Shown here: in pieces, positions 17,526 through 25,861 of the stretch
Layout: each line of letters opens with the position of its first letter
Numbering within the stretch: position 1 is the stretch's first letter
NCBI GenBank assembly: GCA_963761115.1
Contig: CAVXFS010000003.1
Location: 372,001 to 436,000, forward strand
DNA length: 64,000 nt
Source of the DNA: CAVXFS01 sp963761115
Lineage (GTDB): Bacteria > Pseudomonadota > Gammaproteobacteria > Burkholderiales > Gallionellaceae
Direction: 5' to 3'
The notes under the pieces: generated by a model
The model's input: the letters and a program-made list of their open reading frames with translations, nothing else
The model's database searches: none
Told to the model about the DNA's origin: nothing
Position numbers and translations under genes: made by a program

Positions 17526-18197
17526 TCAGAATGGTTTCTCTATCGTTTCCAGTGACTGCGGCCGCCCTTTGACCAGGGATACTCCCTTGCCAACAGGTAG
17601 CGTGATGACCTCGAGTCCCGGGGTCGATTCCAGTCGCTCGATGAAAAGGCTTACCGTGTGCTGGTAGCCATTTTCCTTGCCATAGATCGTGCTTCGCTTG
17701 GCCGACACACTGTCATGAAATAGCGTGACGGCCTGTTCCGAAAGCTTGGGCAAAAATGCCAGGTAGTCCAGTCGTGCCTGTTCCGCCGTGTGATAGCCGT
17801 CGATCATGAACAAGCCTATGTTTGCCAGCGCAGCATAGTTTTCCGTCTGCACGAATTCCTGCGTGGTGTATTTATGGTGCACGACATTCGGGGTGCCGAG
17901 TTGCTGAAAATGAGATGCGACCCGTTCAGGATCGGCCCAGAAATCATCAACCAGGGATGGGTCGATAAATGCGACAGACCCTTTGGTTTCGTTATCCAGC
18001 AGGCCTTTGGCAATCACGCTGGGCACGAAGCCGCGATACGAGCCGATCACCACGGCAAACTCCGGGCGGAGCGACCGGGCAAGGGCGTAATAGATCCATC
18101 CCAGGCCGAGATTGAGGTCGCCTGTGCTTTGCCCGTGTCCCATCTTGGCCATGTCAGGGTCGGAAAACAGATTCGAGATATAGGCTTCCAGGTTCAC
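17526..18197 (-). CDS. Class I SAM methyltransferase-like protein
   Basis: 223 residues starting at GTG 18197, preceded at suitable distance by a GGAG ribosome-binding site. FAVVIGSYRGFVPSVIAKGL resembles the SAM-binding first strand and turn, SVAFIDPSL a second acidic strand, and LFMIDGYHTAEQARLDYLAF the Asp-Gly-His motif seen in Methyltransf_24-type enzymes. It is the first gene of the minus-strand operon, 72 bp upstream of the dehydrogenase. It could methylate an intermediate or a sugar; the canonical GxGxG is degenerate (GSYRG), so catalytic activity is not certain. Confidence 0.6.
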   Translation of the reverse strand: MNLEAYISNLFSDPDMAKMGHGQSTGDLNLGLGWIYYALARSLRPEFAVVIGSYRGFVPSVIAKGLLDNETKGSVAFIDPSLVDDFWADPERVASHFQQLGTPNVVHHKYTTQEFVQTENYAALANIGLFMIDGYHTAEQARLDYLAFLPKLSEQAVTLFHDSVSAKRSTIYGKENGYQHTVSLFIERLESTPGLEVITLPVGKGVSLVKGRPQSLETIEKPF

Positions 18198-18374
18198 TTG
18201 GCCTTGCTCCGGTTAAGTACTGGTCATTATACCGGGACTGGTCGGTCTTCTGATGGTATGTGTGCTCGATTCCATCAGATAAAACAGTGGCCATGACAGG
18301 GCTGCCGGTATCCGGATATTGCCATTGGAGCCGGCTGCCCAGGGAAGCATATGGCGCTACAATGATGCGGCATC

Positions 18375-19268
18375 ATGATGAAAAATTCCTTGAAATATTG
18401 TTTGCGGTATCGGGCGGGTTTACGCCAGGCTATCAAGACCATCCTTGTCGTGTGCAGCCTGGCATTGCTGCACGCCTGCGCCAACATTCCCGAACCTGCC
18501 GCGCGCCTTCAGAACGCAGACCTGCTGGCTGCCGCGCGCGGGTGGCAGGCGGGGATCATTCATGCGGGTCAATTCGACCTGAAATATTACGCGCCCCGGC
18601 AGCAGACGCCCGGTTCGTTGTTGAGCGTCTATATCGAAGGCGACGGATTCGCGTGGAGCAGCAGTTCATCGCCATCATTCGACCCCACCCCGATGCAGCC
18701 TGTGGGCTTGTCACTGGCCTTGCACCAACCGGCAGGCAAGGCGGCATATCTGGCGCGCCCTTGCCAGTATGTGGGCGGCATGGATGCCAGGGGGTGTGCG
18801 ATGAAATACTGGACCAACAGGCGTTTTTCTACCGAAGTCATCGAGTCGAGCAGTATCGCGTTGGATGAACTCAAGCGCCTGATGCATGCCGATCGCCTGC
18901 AGTTGATTGGATATTCCGGCGGCGGTGCGGTTGCCGCGCTGCTGGCGGCGACACGCCAGGATGTGGTCAGCCTGGTCACGGTCGCCGGTAACCTCGACCC
19001 TGTCGCCTGGGCGAAAGATAATCATTTGTCGGCTCTGGACGGATCACTTGATCCGGCTGACTATTGGCAGCAACTTTCCCGCATACCGCAAATTCATTTT
19101 GTCGGCGGCAAGGATGTAACGGTGGGACATGAGATCGCCGAGGCGTACCGGGATCGCTTTGGCAAGGATGACTTGCCCGGGATCGTGACCATTCCGGACT
19201 TTACCCACCATTGCTGCTGGGTGGACAAATGGCAAGAACTGTATTCCCGGTATGTCGAGAATCTGTAG
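18375..19268 (+). CDS. Alpha/beta-hydrolase lipoprotein
   Basis: 297 residues. A hydrophobic stretch ends in the lipobox LLHAC near residue 35, predicting a lipid-anchored envelope protein after a rather long, basic n-region. Later come the nucleophile elbow GYSGGG and a C-terminal His in IPDFTHHCCW, consistent with a serine hydrolase of the alpha/beta fold. The substrate is unknown. Start ATG 18375 or the adjacent ATG 18378 are equivalent. The TAG stop is formed by the first bases of a palindromic repeat (copy 2), so the repeat probably inserted at, or defines, the gene's end. Confidence 0.75.
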   Translation: MMKNSLKYCLRYRAGLRQAIKTILVVCSLALLHACANIPEPAARLQNADLLAAARGWQAGIIHAGQFDLKYYAPRQQTPGSLLSVYIEGDGFAWSSSSSPSFDPTPMQPVGLSLALHQPAGKAAYLARPCQYVGGMDARGCAMKYWTNRRFSTEVIESSSIALDELKRLMHADRLQLIGYSGGGAVAALLAATRQDVVSLVTVAGNLDPVAWAKDNHLSALDGSLDPADYWQQLSRIPQIHFVGGKDVTVGHEIAEAYRDRFGKDDLPGIVTIPDFTHHCCWVDKWQELYSRYVENL

Positions 19269-19339
19269 GTTGGACTGATAAAGGAAGCCCAACTTAAGCC
19301 AACGCCAAGTGTTGGGCTTCGTGCCTCAGCCCAGCCTAC
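19265..19339. repeat. Palindromic intergenic repeat, copy 2
   Basis: 75 bp. The left arm carries the GATAAAGGAAGCCCAAC form and the right arm the GTTGGGCTTCGTGCCTCAG form, so the palindrome is imperfect and has an orientation. It sits between convergent genes (lipoprotein hydrolase and SDR) and could act as a bidirectional transcription stop. Confidence 0.85.
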
Positions 19340-19344
19340 GCTTG

Positions 19345-20085
19345 TTACAGGTTGATGCTGCGTCCGCCATCCACGGCGATTACCTGGCCGGTGATGTAGG
19401 GGGCATCGCACAGCAGGAATTTCACCGTGCGCGCGATGTCGTCCGGTTCGCCTTCGCGCTTTAGCAGGGTGTGTGCGACGATCTTGCGGCGCTGCTCCTC
19501 ATCCGCCCATGCATTGGATTCCGGCCAGACGATGACGCCGGGCGCGACGGCATTGACCCGTACCTGCGGCGCCATTTCCTGTGCCAGCGATCGGGTCAGC
19601 GCGGCCAGCCCGGCCTTGGCCACGCTATACAGCGGGTATCCATGCAGCGGACGCTCGGCATGGATGTCCACGATATTCACGATCGCGCCATGATGGCGAC
19701 GCAACTCGGCGTGAGCGGCCTGGGACAGGAACAGCGGCGCCTTCAGGTTGGTGCCGAGCAGGTCCTGCCATTGTTGCTCGCCGATCTCGTCGAGTGGCGT
19801 GGCATAGAAGCTGGAGGCATTGTTGACCAGTCCATCCAGGCGGCCAAAATGATCCACTACCTGTTTCACCATTGCCGGCAATGCCGCCATGTCCAGCAGG
19901 TCGGCCTGCACGTTGAGTACCGAGTTTTCGCGTTGTGCATTGAGTTCGGATTGCAACGCCAGTGCTTCTGCAACCGAGGAACGATAATGCAAGGCGATGT
20001 TCGCGCCCGCCGCGTGCAATCTGCGGCAAATGGCCGCGCCCACGCGTTTCGCCCCGCCTGTCACCAATACGACTTTGCCTTGCAC
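19345..20085 (-). CDS. Short-chain dehydrogenase, pteridine-reductase-like
   Basis: 246 residues from GTG 20085, chosen because GGAGG lies 6-7 bases upstream; a GTG at 20097 is in frame but would lie before that site. LVTGGAKRVGAAICRRL shows the TGX3RXG variant of pteridine reductases (PTR1/FolM), followed by NNASSF, the catalytic YSVAK and VDGGRSI at the C-terminus. FolM-type enzymes reduce dihydromonapterin or dihydrofolate with NADPH. It is divergent from the MidA-like gene with only 44 bp between starts, so the two must share a compact promoter region. Confidence 0.8.
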   Translation of the reverse strand: MQGKVVLVTGGAKRVGAAICRRLHAAGANIALHYRSSVAEALALQSELNAQRENSVLNVQADLLDMAALPAMVKQVVDHFGRLDGLVNNASSFYATPLDEIGEQQWQDLLGTNLKAPLFLSQAAHAELRRHHGAIVNIVDIHAERPLHGYPLYSVAKAGLAALTRSLAQEMAPQVRVNAVAPGVIVWPESNAWADEEQRRKIVAHTLLKREGEPDDIARTVKFLLCDAPYITGQVIAVDGGRSINL

Positions 20086-20129
20086 CGCATCCTCCACTAA
20101 ACTGTCAGCTGCAATTTACCACAGCCGTC

Positions 20130-21281
20130 ATGTCTACTCTACCGACACCTTCCGCTGCAGCGCTGGCACACAGCAACTGTTTGCGCGAACTGATCCTGCA
20201 GGATGTCAGCATGCAGGGCGGTTGGATCCCGTTCTCGCGCTTCATGGAACTGAGCCTGTATCTGCCCGGATTTGGTTATTACACAGCCGGGTCGCGCAAA
20301 TTCGGCGATGCGGGCGACTTCATTACCGCGCCGGAGCTGTCTTCCCTGTTTGGCCGCACGCTGGCGCGTCAGTTGGCCGAAGTGATGGAGCAAAGCGCAC
20401 CGCAAATTCTTGAACTGGGCGCGGGCAGCGGCAAACTGGCTGCCGACATCCTGCTCGAACTGGAACGCATGGATCGCCTGCCGCAGCGCTATGCGATCCT
20501 GGAAATCAGCGCGGATCTCAGGGAGAGGCAACAACAGCTGCTGCAGACACAGGTGCCGCACCTGCTAGATCGTGTGCATTGGCTGGAGTCGCTGCCCGAT
20601 AGCATTTCCGGGGCCGTGATTGCCAATGAAGTGCTGGATGCTTTGCCGGTACACCTGGTTTATTGGGCCGAAGACCAGATACTCGAACGGGGCGTGTCTG
20701 TGGAAGGCGACAATTTCGTCTGGCAATTGCGTCCTCCGGTGCATGCGGAATTGCTGCAGGCCGCAGAGCAGATCGACGTTCCCGGCGATTACCTGAGCGA
20801 GATCTCGCTCGCCGCGCGCGGCCTGGTCGCCAGCCTGAGCGACCGCTTGCAGCAAGGCGTGATGCTGTTCATCGATTATGGTTTCGGCGCCGGCGAGTAC
20901 TACCACCCGCAACGCAGCAGCGGCACCCTGATGTGCCACTATCGCCACCATGCGCACGACGATCCGTTTTTCCTCACCGGTCTGCAGGACATTACTGCGC
21001 ATGTCGATTTCAGCGCCATCGCCGAGAGCGCGATCATCAACGATGCGCACCTGTTCGGTTACACCACGCAAGCCAATTTCCTGATCAACTGCGGCATCGC
21101 CGATTTCCTCAATGAGATTTCTCCGGAAAACCCGCGCGAATATATGCCGCTTGCCGCGCAACTTAAAAAACTCACCAGTCCTGCGGAGATGGGCGAACTG
21201 TTCAAGGTGATCGCGCTGGGCAAGGGCATCGATACCTTGTTGAGCGGTTTCCGTGCTGGCGACAAGTCGCGCAACCTGTGA
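20130..21281 (+). CDS. MidA/DUF185-like SAM-dependent methyltransferase
   Basis: 383 residues from ATG 20130; upstream in-frame sequence overlaps the divergent SDR. GYYTAGSRKFGDAGDFITAPE, ILELGAGSGKLAADIL (SAM-binding) and VIANEVLDALPVHL are hallmarks of the SAM-dependent methyltransferase family related to mitochondrial NDUFAF7/MidA. VMLFIDYGFGAGEYYHPQR and GTLMCHYRHHAH follow as expected. The mitochondrial homolog methylates an arginine of a complex I subunit; the bacterial target is not settled. The gene is followed after 16 bp by the DNA glycosylase. Confidence 0.88.
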   Translation: MSTLPTPSAAALAHSNCLRELILQDVSMQGGWIPFSRFMELSLYLPGFGYYTAGSRKFGDAGDFITAPELSSLFGRTLARQLAEVMEQSAPQILELGAGSGKLAADILLELERMDRLPQRYAILEISADLRERQQQLLQTQVPHLLDRVHWLESLPDSISGAVIANEVLDALPVHLVYWAEDQILERGVSVEGDNFVWQLRPPVHAELLQAAEQIDVPGDYLSEISLAARGLVASLSDRLQQGVMLFIDYGFGAGEYYHPQRSSGTLMCHYRHHAHDDPFFLTGLQDITAHVDFSAIAESAIINDAHLFGYTTQANFLINCGIADFLNEISPENPREYMPLAAQLKKLTSPAEMGELFKVIALGKGIDTLLSGFRAGDKSRNL

Positions 21282-21297
21282 CCCTGCGGCCCGGAAC

Positions 21298-21798
21298 ATG
21301 GCGACCATCCACTGTTTTGCGCCGGTCGGCAACGCAGATGCAACAGTGCTGATCCTCGGCAGCATGCCCGGCATCAGATCGCTGCAGCAAGCGCAGTACT
21401 ACGGTCACCCGCTGAACGCGTTCTGGAAGATCATGGGCGAACTGGTTGGGGCGCATCCCGGCCTGCCTTATATGGAAAGGCTCGGCATCCTTGAAGCTTC
21501 CGGCATCGCTTTGTGGGACGTGCTGGCTTCCTGCCGGCGCGAAACCAGCCTGGATGCGCACATCAGGGAAGCGTGCGCGAACGATTTCGAGACGTTCTTC
21601 GCCGGCCATCCGCATATCACGCGGGTATTTTTCAACGGCAGCAAGGCCGAGCAATGCTTCAGGCGGTTCGTGCTGGGCAAGCAGGCATTGCCGCAGCTTG
21701 ACTTCCTGCGCCTGCCGTCGACCAGTCCGGCCCATGCCGGCATGCGCTATGCCGACAAGTTGCAGGCGTGGCGCGCAGCAAGTCGTAGGTTGGGCTGA
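21298..21798 (+). CDS. Hypoxanthine-DNA glycosylase (UDG family 6)
   Basis: 166 residues from ATG 21298. The N-terminal LILGSMPGIRSL followed by YYGHPLNAFWKI, then IALWDVLASCRR and the C-terminal PSTSPAHA, match the DNA-deoxyinosine/hypoxanthine glycosylase group of the uracil-DNA-glycosylase superfamily, which removes deaminated adenine from DNA. The reading frame terminates inside palindromic repeat copy 3 and the last residues (RRLG) are encoded by it, so the native C-terminus has been replaced or extended by the insertion. It is probably co-transcribed with the MidA-like gene. Confidence 0.85.
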   Translation: MATIHCFAPVGNADATVLILGSMPGIRSLQQAQYYGHPLNAFWKIMGELVGAHPGLPYMERLGILEASGIALWDVLASCRRETSLDAHIREACANDFETFFAGHPHITRVFFNGSKAEQCFRRFVLGKQALPQLDFLRLPSTSPAHAGMRYADKLQAWRAASRRLG

Positions 21799-21861
21799 GG
21801 CACGAAGCCCAACTTGGTGGTTACCGGAAGATGTTGGGCTTCCTTTGTCAGCCCAACCTAT
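21785..21861. repeat. Palindromic intergenic repeat, copy 3
   Basis: 77 bp, GTAGGTTGGGCTGAGGCACG on the left and TTCCTTTGTCAGCCCAACC on the right, i.e. the opposite orientation to copies 2 and 5. It provides the stop codon of the glycosylase gene and overlaps by 4 bp the 3' end of the convergent TPR/GT41 gene. Confidence 0.87.
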
Positions 21862-24266
21862 GGCTGACTGGCATTGGCCTGCCAGCGTTCGAACATTTCG
21901 CGATATGCTTTTTCCAGATGCCGGGCCAGGTCTTCGGCGTCGCACAACGGACTGTTTGCCATGCGTTCGCGCTGGAGCGGACGCAGCGCCTTGCGCTGTT
22001 CCACGTCACGGGCCAGCGCGACGACCTTGTCAATGTATTCCTGGTCGGAGTGGGTTATCCATTCGGGATGGCCGATTGCATTCAGCATGGATGCGGTCAT
22101 GCGCGAGGTGGCGCGGTCGCCGAGGGCGTGAATGACCGGCACGCCCATCCACAATGCATCGCAGGTGGTGGTGTAGCCACCGTGGCCGCCGACAGGATCA
22201 AGCGCAATGTCCAGCCGGTTGTATTGCATTATATAGTCTGCCCATTCCGAATTTGGCTGCAGTTCGATGCGCTCTGCTGATATGCCGAGTTTGCCCAACG
22301 CATCCAGCATGCGACGGCGATTGCCGGCATCGGCCAGTCCCTTGGTCTTCAACAGCAGGCGACCTTCCGGCAGGGCATGCAGCACCTTTGCCCACAAGGC
22401 GAGTGTGCGCGGGTTGAGTTTGCCGATGTCATTGAAACTGCCCAGCCACACTGTGCCGTCCCCGGCCGGCCGCCAGTCCGGTTCGGGTACATCGGACACG
22501 GTCTTGTAGGAGACCGATACCCGGGGCAACCGCCAGGTTTGTTCGCTGAAGTGGTGATCGGTTTCCGGCGGGGTCAGCAGGTCGTCGCCGAGGTAGTAAT
22601 CCATCTCGGTCAATCCGGTGCTGGCGAAGAAGCCGACATAATGCAGTTGCACCGGCGCGGCGCGATGGGCGAACACGCCGATGCGGCTGCGCGCGGTATG
22701 CCCGGACAGGTCGATAAGCACGTCGATGCCGTCGGCATCGATGCGGTCACGGATGCTGGCATCGGACCAGCCGGCAACCGGCACCCAATGATCGACCATG
22801 GCTTGCAGCCGATCGGTGACTGCATCGCGGACAGATGAGGTGGAGTAGGCGGACAGTTCGATGGTATCGCGGTCGTGCTGCGCAAACAGTTGTTCGATGA
22901 AATAGGTCACGGCATGGTGCAGGAAATCTCCCGACACATAGCCTACCCGCAAGCGCCTGCCGGCCAGCGGGGAACGCTGGAATTTGCGGCTGCGGGCAGC
23001 AAGCCGGTCCTGCGCCGATACACAAGCCAGTTCCCAGCCGCGCGCTTCGGCCAGATAGGCAGCCGGATCAAGCGTGGCGTGGTAGGCATGCAGGAACAGC
23101 AGGTTGCTGTAGGCAGCAGCGAAATTTGGCCTGAGCGCAAGCGCCTTGCGGAAGCTTGCGATCGCTTCGTCCAGTCGGCCCTGTTCCAGGAGCGCCCCGC
23201 CAAGATTCGCATGAGTCTCGACAAAATCCGGCCTGAGCGCATACGCCTTGCGCAGGTTGTCGATCGCATCGTCCAGTTCGCCCTCGTCCTTGAGCAGCGT
23301 GCCCAGGTTGTGGCGCGCCTCGGCATAATCGGGGTTGATTGCAATCGCCTGTCGGTAGCTTGCTATCGCATGCTTCGGCTTGGCTTGTTCATTGAATATG
23401 TTGCCGAGCAGGAAATGCGCTTCAGCCATGCCTGGCCTGAGCAACAGCACCTTACCGTAGTAGTCTGCGGCCTCATCCAGCTTGCCCTGGGACTGCAAGG
23501 CCTTGCCCAGGTTGTATTGCGCATCGACATAGTCCGGCTTGATGCCAAGCGCATCACGGAAGCTCGCTATCGCATCGTCCAGCCTGCCCTGCTCGCGGAA
23601 AGTGAGACCGAGATTGTTTTGCGCCTCGGCATGATCCGGTTTAATGGCAAGCGCTTGTTGATAACTGGCTATCGCCTCATCCAGCTTGCCTTGCTTGCTT
23701 AGCAGGATCCCCAGATTGTTATGCGTCTCGAACGAATTTGGCCGCAACGCAAGCAAGGCGCGCAGACAGGTGGCGGCCTCATCCAGATTCCCCAGCTCGT
23801 AATGAAGGTTGCCCAGATTGCGATGAGCTTCGGCATAGCCGGGCTTGAGCGCAAGCGCACGCCGGTAACTCGACATCGCCTCGTCTGTTCGTCCCAGATC
23901 GTGGTAGGCCGCGCCGAGGTTAAAGTGCACTTCTGCAATATCCGCCTTGATCGACAGCGACTTGAGATAACTGTCGATCGCTTTATCCGGCTTGCCTTGC
24001 GCCTTGAATGCGAGGCCCAGGTTGCTGTAGTACACCGGATGCATCGGGTTCACGGCGATCGCCTTGCCGATCTGCATGACGGCAATGTCGCTCTGCCCCC
24101 GCTGGTGTGCGACCAGCCCGGACAGATGCAGGGCATCTGCATGATGCGGATGCAGGTCGAGTATTTGTCGGTAAAGCGCCTCGGCTTCCGTCAGGCGGCC
24201 TGACTGATGCTGTTGCAGCGCAAGCCGTAACAGTTGCTCGGCTCCCGGTGGCGGGATTTCAGTCAT
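21858..24266 (-). CDS. TPR-GT41 O-GlcNAc-transferase-like protein
   Basis: 802 residues. The N-terminal half (about residues 5-410) is roughly eleven tandem 34-residue TPR units (pattern NLG..L...G..DEAI..Y..AL...P), forming a superhelix for substrate recognition. The C-terminal half has the GT41/SPINDLY-type catalytic region: RVGYVSGDFLHHAV near 440, then DLSGHTARSRIGVF, APVQLHYVGFFASTG, and the UDP-binding LDPVGGHGGYTTTCDALW. It is expected to transfer a sugar (GlcNAc or similar) from UDP-sugar to protein Ser/Thr; bacterial homologs modify flagellin or other surface proteins. The neighbouring membrane glycosyltransferase-like genes support a glycan/protein-glycosylation locus, and the giant autotransporter is one possible target (speculative). 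Confidence 0.92.
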   Translation of the reverse strand: MTEIPPPGAEQLLRLALQQHQSGRLTEAEALYRQILDLHPHHADALHLSGLVAHQRGQSDIAVMQIGKAIAVNPMHPVYYSNLGLAFKAQGKPDKAIDSYLKSLSIKADIAEVHFNLGAAYHDLGRTDEAMSSYRRALALKPGYAEAHRNLGNLHYELGNLDEAATCLRALLALRPNSFETHNNLGILLSKQGKLDEAIASYQQALAIKPDHAEAQNNLGLTFREQGRLDDAIASFRDALGIKPDYVDAQYNLGKALQSQGKLDEAADYYGKVLLLRPGMAEAHFLLGNIFNEQAKPKHAIASYRQAIAINPDYAEARHNLGTLLKDEGELDDAIDNLRKAYALRPDFVETHANLGGALLEQGRLDEAIASFRKALALRPNFAAAYSNLLFLHAYHATLDPAAYLAEARGWELACVSAQDRLAARSRKFQRSPLAGRRLRVGYVSGDFLHHAVTYFIEQLFAQHDRDTIELSAYSTSSVRDAVTDRLQAMVDHWVPVAGWSDASIRDRIDADGIDVLIDLSGHTARSRIGVFAHRAAPVQLHYVGFFASTGLTEMDYYLGDDLLTPPETDHHFSEQTWRLPRVSVSYKTVSDVPEPDWRPAGDGTVWLGSFNDIGKLNPRTLALWAKVLHALPEGRLLLKTKGLADAGNRRRMLDALGKLGISAERIELQPNSEWADYIMQYNRLDIALDPVGGHGGYTTTCDALWMGVPVIHALGDRATSRMTASMLNAIGHPEWITHSDQEYIDKVVALARDVEQRKALRPLQRERMANSPLCDAEDLARHLEKAYREMFERWQANASQP

Positions 24267-24489
24267 GGTCGTTTTGATTGCTGCGCATGCTTATCGGTTC
24301 GGAATATGGGTCCGCGCTGTCGCGGCAGAATTATTGCATCCATCTGGCAGGGGTTGCAAAATCGGGTTGCCCGGATGCTAGCGAATTTGCGCGCGAGCAG
24401 CAACGACTGTCGGTTTCCCCCTCCCTGGCACTGGAAAGCCTGGAAGCCGCATTAATGCTGGATTGCCGGGTATGTATTTGGTAGCATCC

Positions 24490-24519
24490 TTGTCCTGTTT
24501 GCCAAGCTTGAAATAATTA
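24490..24519 (+). promoter_or_regulatory. Possible sigma-70 promoter
   Basis: TTGTCC (24490-24495) and TAATTA (24514-24519) are separated by 18 bp just upstream of the membrane protein gene at 24532. The -10 is weak and lies only 12 bp from the start, so a near-leaderless mRNA would result; low confidence. The rest of the 24267-24531 gap shows no gene. Confidence 0.25.
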
Positions 24520-24531
24520 TAGGTCGTCAAG

Positions 24532-25764
24532 ATGCATTTGCTGAGCCATCCCCCGCGCGCCATCCAATATCTGTATGCACTGCTCATCTCGATAGCGCTG
24601 GTGGGCATGATAGATGTGTTTACCAATTCCATGCCGGCGCAATGGGATGGGGCGTACTACGTGCACATGGCGAAATTCGGGACAGGTATACCGGGAGACC
24701 AGTACCTGGTTGCGCCTTATGCTTACCGGGTCGGCATGCCTTATCTCAGCCATGTGGTTGCCAACCTGTTTTCCATTTCAACCGAGGACGGTTTTCGTAT
24801 CGTGGGATGGCTTGCAGCGGTATCGCTGCTGATGAGCATTTTCCTGCTGTGCCGGAATTTCACCGCCGACTATCGGCAAGCCCTGCTGCCCATGGTGTTG
24901 CTCGGGCTGTCCTGGCAACACATCAAGTATCCGCTTTTTTCCTGGTCGTCTGTGGATGTGGCGGCCTATCCGCTGATGGTGATTGCCTTCTGGGCCCTGA
25001 TCACGAAAAGATTCTGGTTATGCCTGATGGTGTCAGGTATCGGACTGTTGTTCAAGGAATTCCTTGCCATCCCATGGCTATTGCTGGTGATCCGCCTCGC
25101 TGTCGAATACTGGCGCAGCAGGTCGGGGCGCGAGCTGATTCTTCTAGGCACTTCCGTTGTGGTTGGCATTGCGCTGATACTGATTCCGCGCATGTATATT
25201 CCGGTCACCAGTTCGGAACAATTCATTGACCCGGTCCATAACACCGTCGCACCCGGATTGCTGCTTCTGATCCTGCTGGATAAGGCCCGGTGGTTGAACA
25301 TCATCTATGATACGGCCGGCTATTGGCTTCCCACGCTACTGTTGCTGTCGCGATCCAGACTCAGCGCATTGCGGGCAGAGCTGGCGGCGATCAGGATCCT
25401 GCCAACCATGGCGGGCTATCTGTTTCTGGTTCTGGTGCTGACCATATATGGCGGCGCCAACATATTCGTTTTCGTCAGTTACACCGTTGCCCTTCAGGCT
25501 GTCGTGCTGGCCCTGATTTTCAGGCATGGTGTGACGGTCGTCGAAGTCGTCTTTGTCGTGGCGGCCATGCTTGTGTACAACAAGACATTCCTTCATATAC
25601 CCTTGCCCACTAACGTGTTCCCGTCCAGGAGTTTCGATGAATATATCGATTTCTATGGCGGCTGGGCATCCAGGGTCAACATGACCACGCTCTACAGATT
25701 TCTGGAATTGGCAACATTTGTCATTGTTGCCGCCTTCGTCAGGTGGAGAGCGAAAGCGGCTTGA
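24532..25764 (+). CDS. Polytopic membrane protein, GT-C-like
   Basis: 410 residues with about nine or ten hydrophobic segments distributed along the chain (e.g. YALLISIALVGMIDVF, LLLVIRLAVEYW, VFVSYTVALQAVVLALIF). An early periplasmic loop contains QWDGAYYVHMAKFG, where the acidic residue after the first span is reminiscent of GT-C glycosyltransferases that use polyprenyl-phosphate sugars. No specific family is recognised. It is followed after 97 bp by another GT-C-like gene on the same strand and preceded divergently by the GT41 gene. The function is inferred only from topology and context. Confidence 0.6.
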   Translation: MHLLSHPPRAIQYLYALLISIALVGMIDVFTNSMPAQWDGAYYVHMAKFGTGIPGDQYLVAPYAYRVGMPYLSHVVANLFSISTEDGFRIVGWLAAVSLLMSIFLLCRNFTADYRQALLPMVLLGLSWQHIKYPLFSWSSVDVAAYPLMVIAFWALITKRFWLCLMVSGIGLLFKEFLAIPWLLLVIRLAVEYWRSRSGRELILLGTSVVVGIALILIPRMYIPVTSSEQFIDPVHNTVAPGLLLLILLDKARWLNIIYDTAGYWLPTLLLLSRSRLSALRAELAAIRILPTMAGYLFLVLVLTIYGGANIFVFVSYTVALQAVVLALIFRHGVTVVEVVFVVAAMLVYNKTFLHIPLPTNVFPSRSFDEYIDFYGGWASRVNMTTLYRFLELATFVIVAAFVRWRAKAA

Positions 25765-25861
25765 TCATTTGGGAGTGCGTGTGCCGGTCGATACCGGGGT
25801 GATGTCGCCGGCGTGTCTGCTGCGGGAGCAGTCAACTGGATCGAATTTTTGAAAGCATGAA

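Noticed and set aside
24278..24484. Small plus-strand ORF between the GT41 and GT-C genes
   Set aside because: No ribosome-binding site, no family pattern and ordinary length for chance in this composition.
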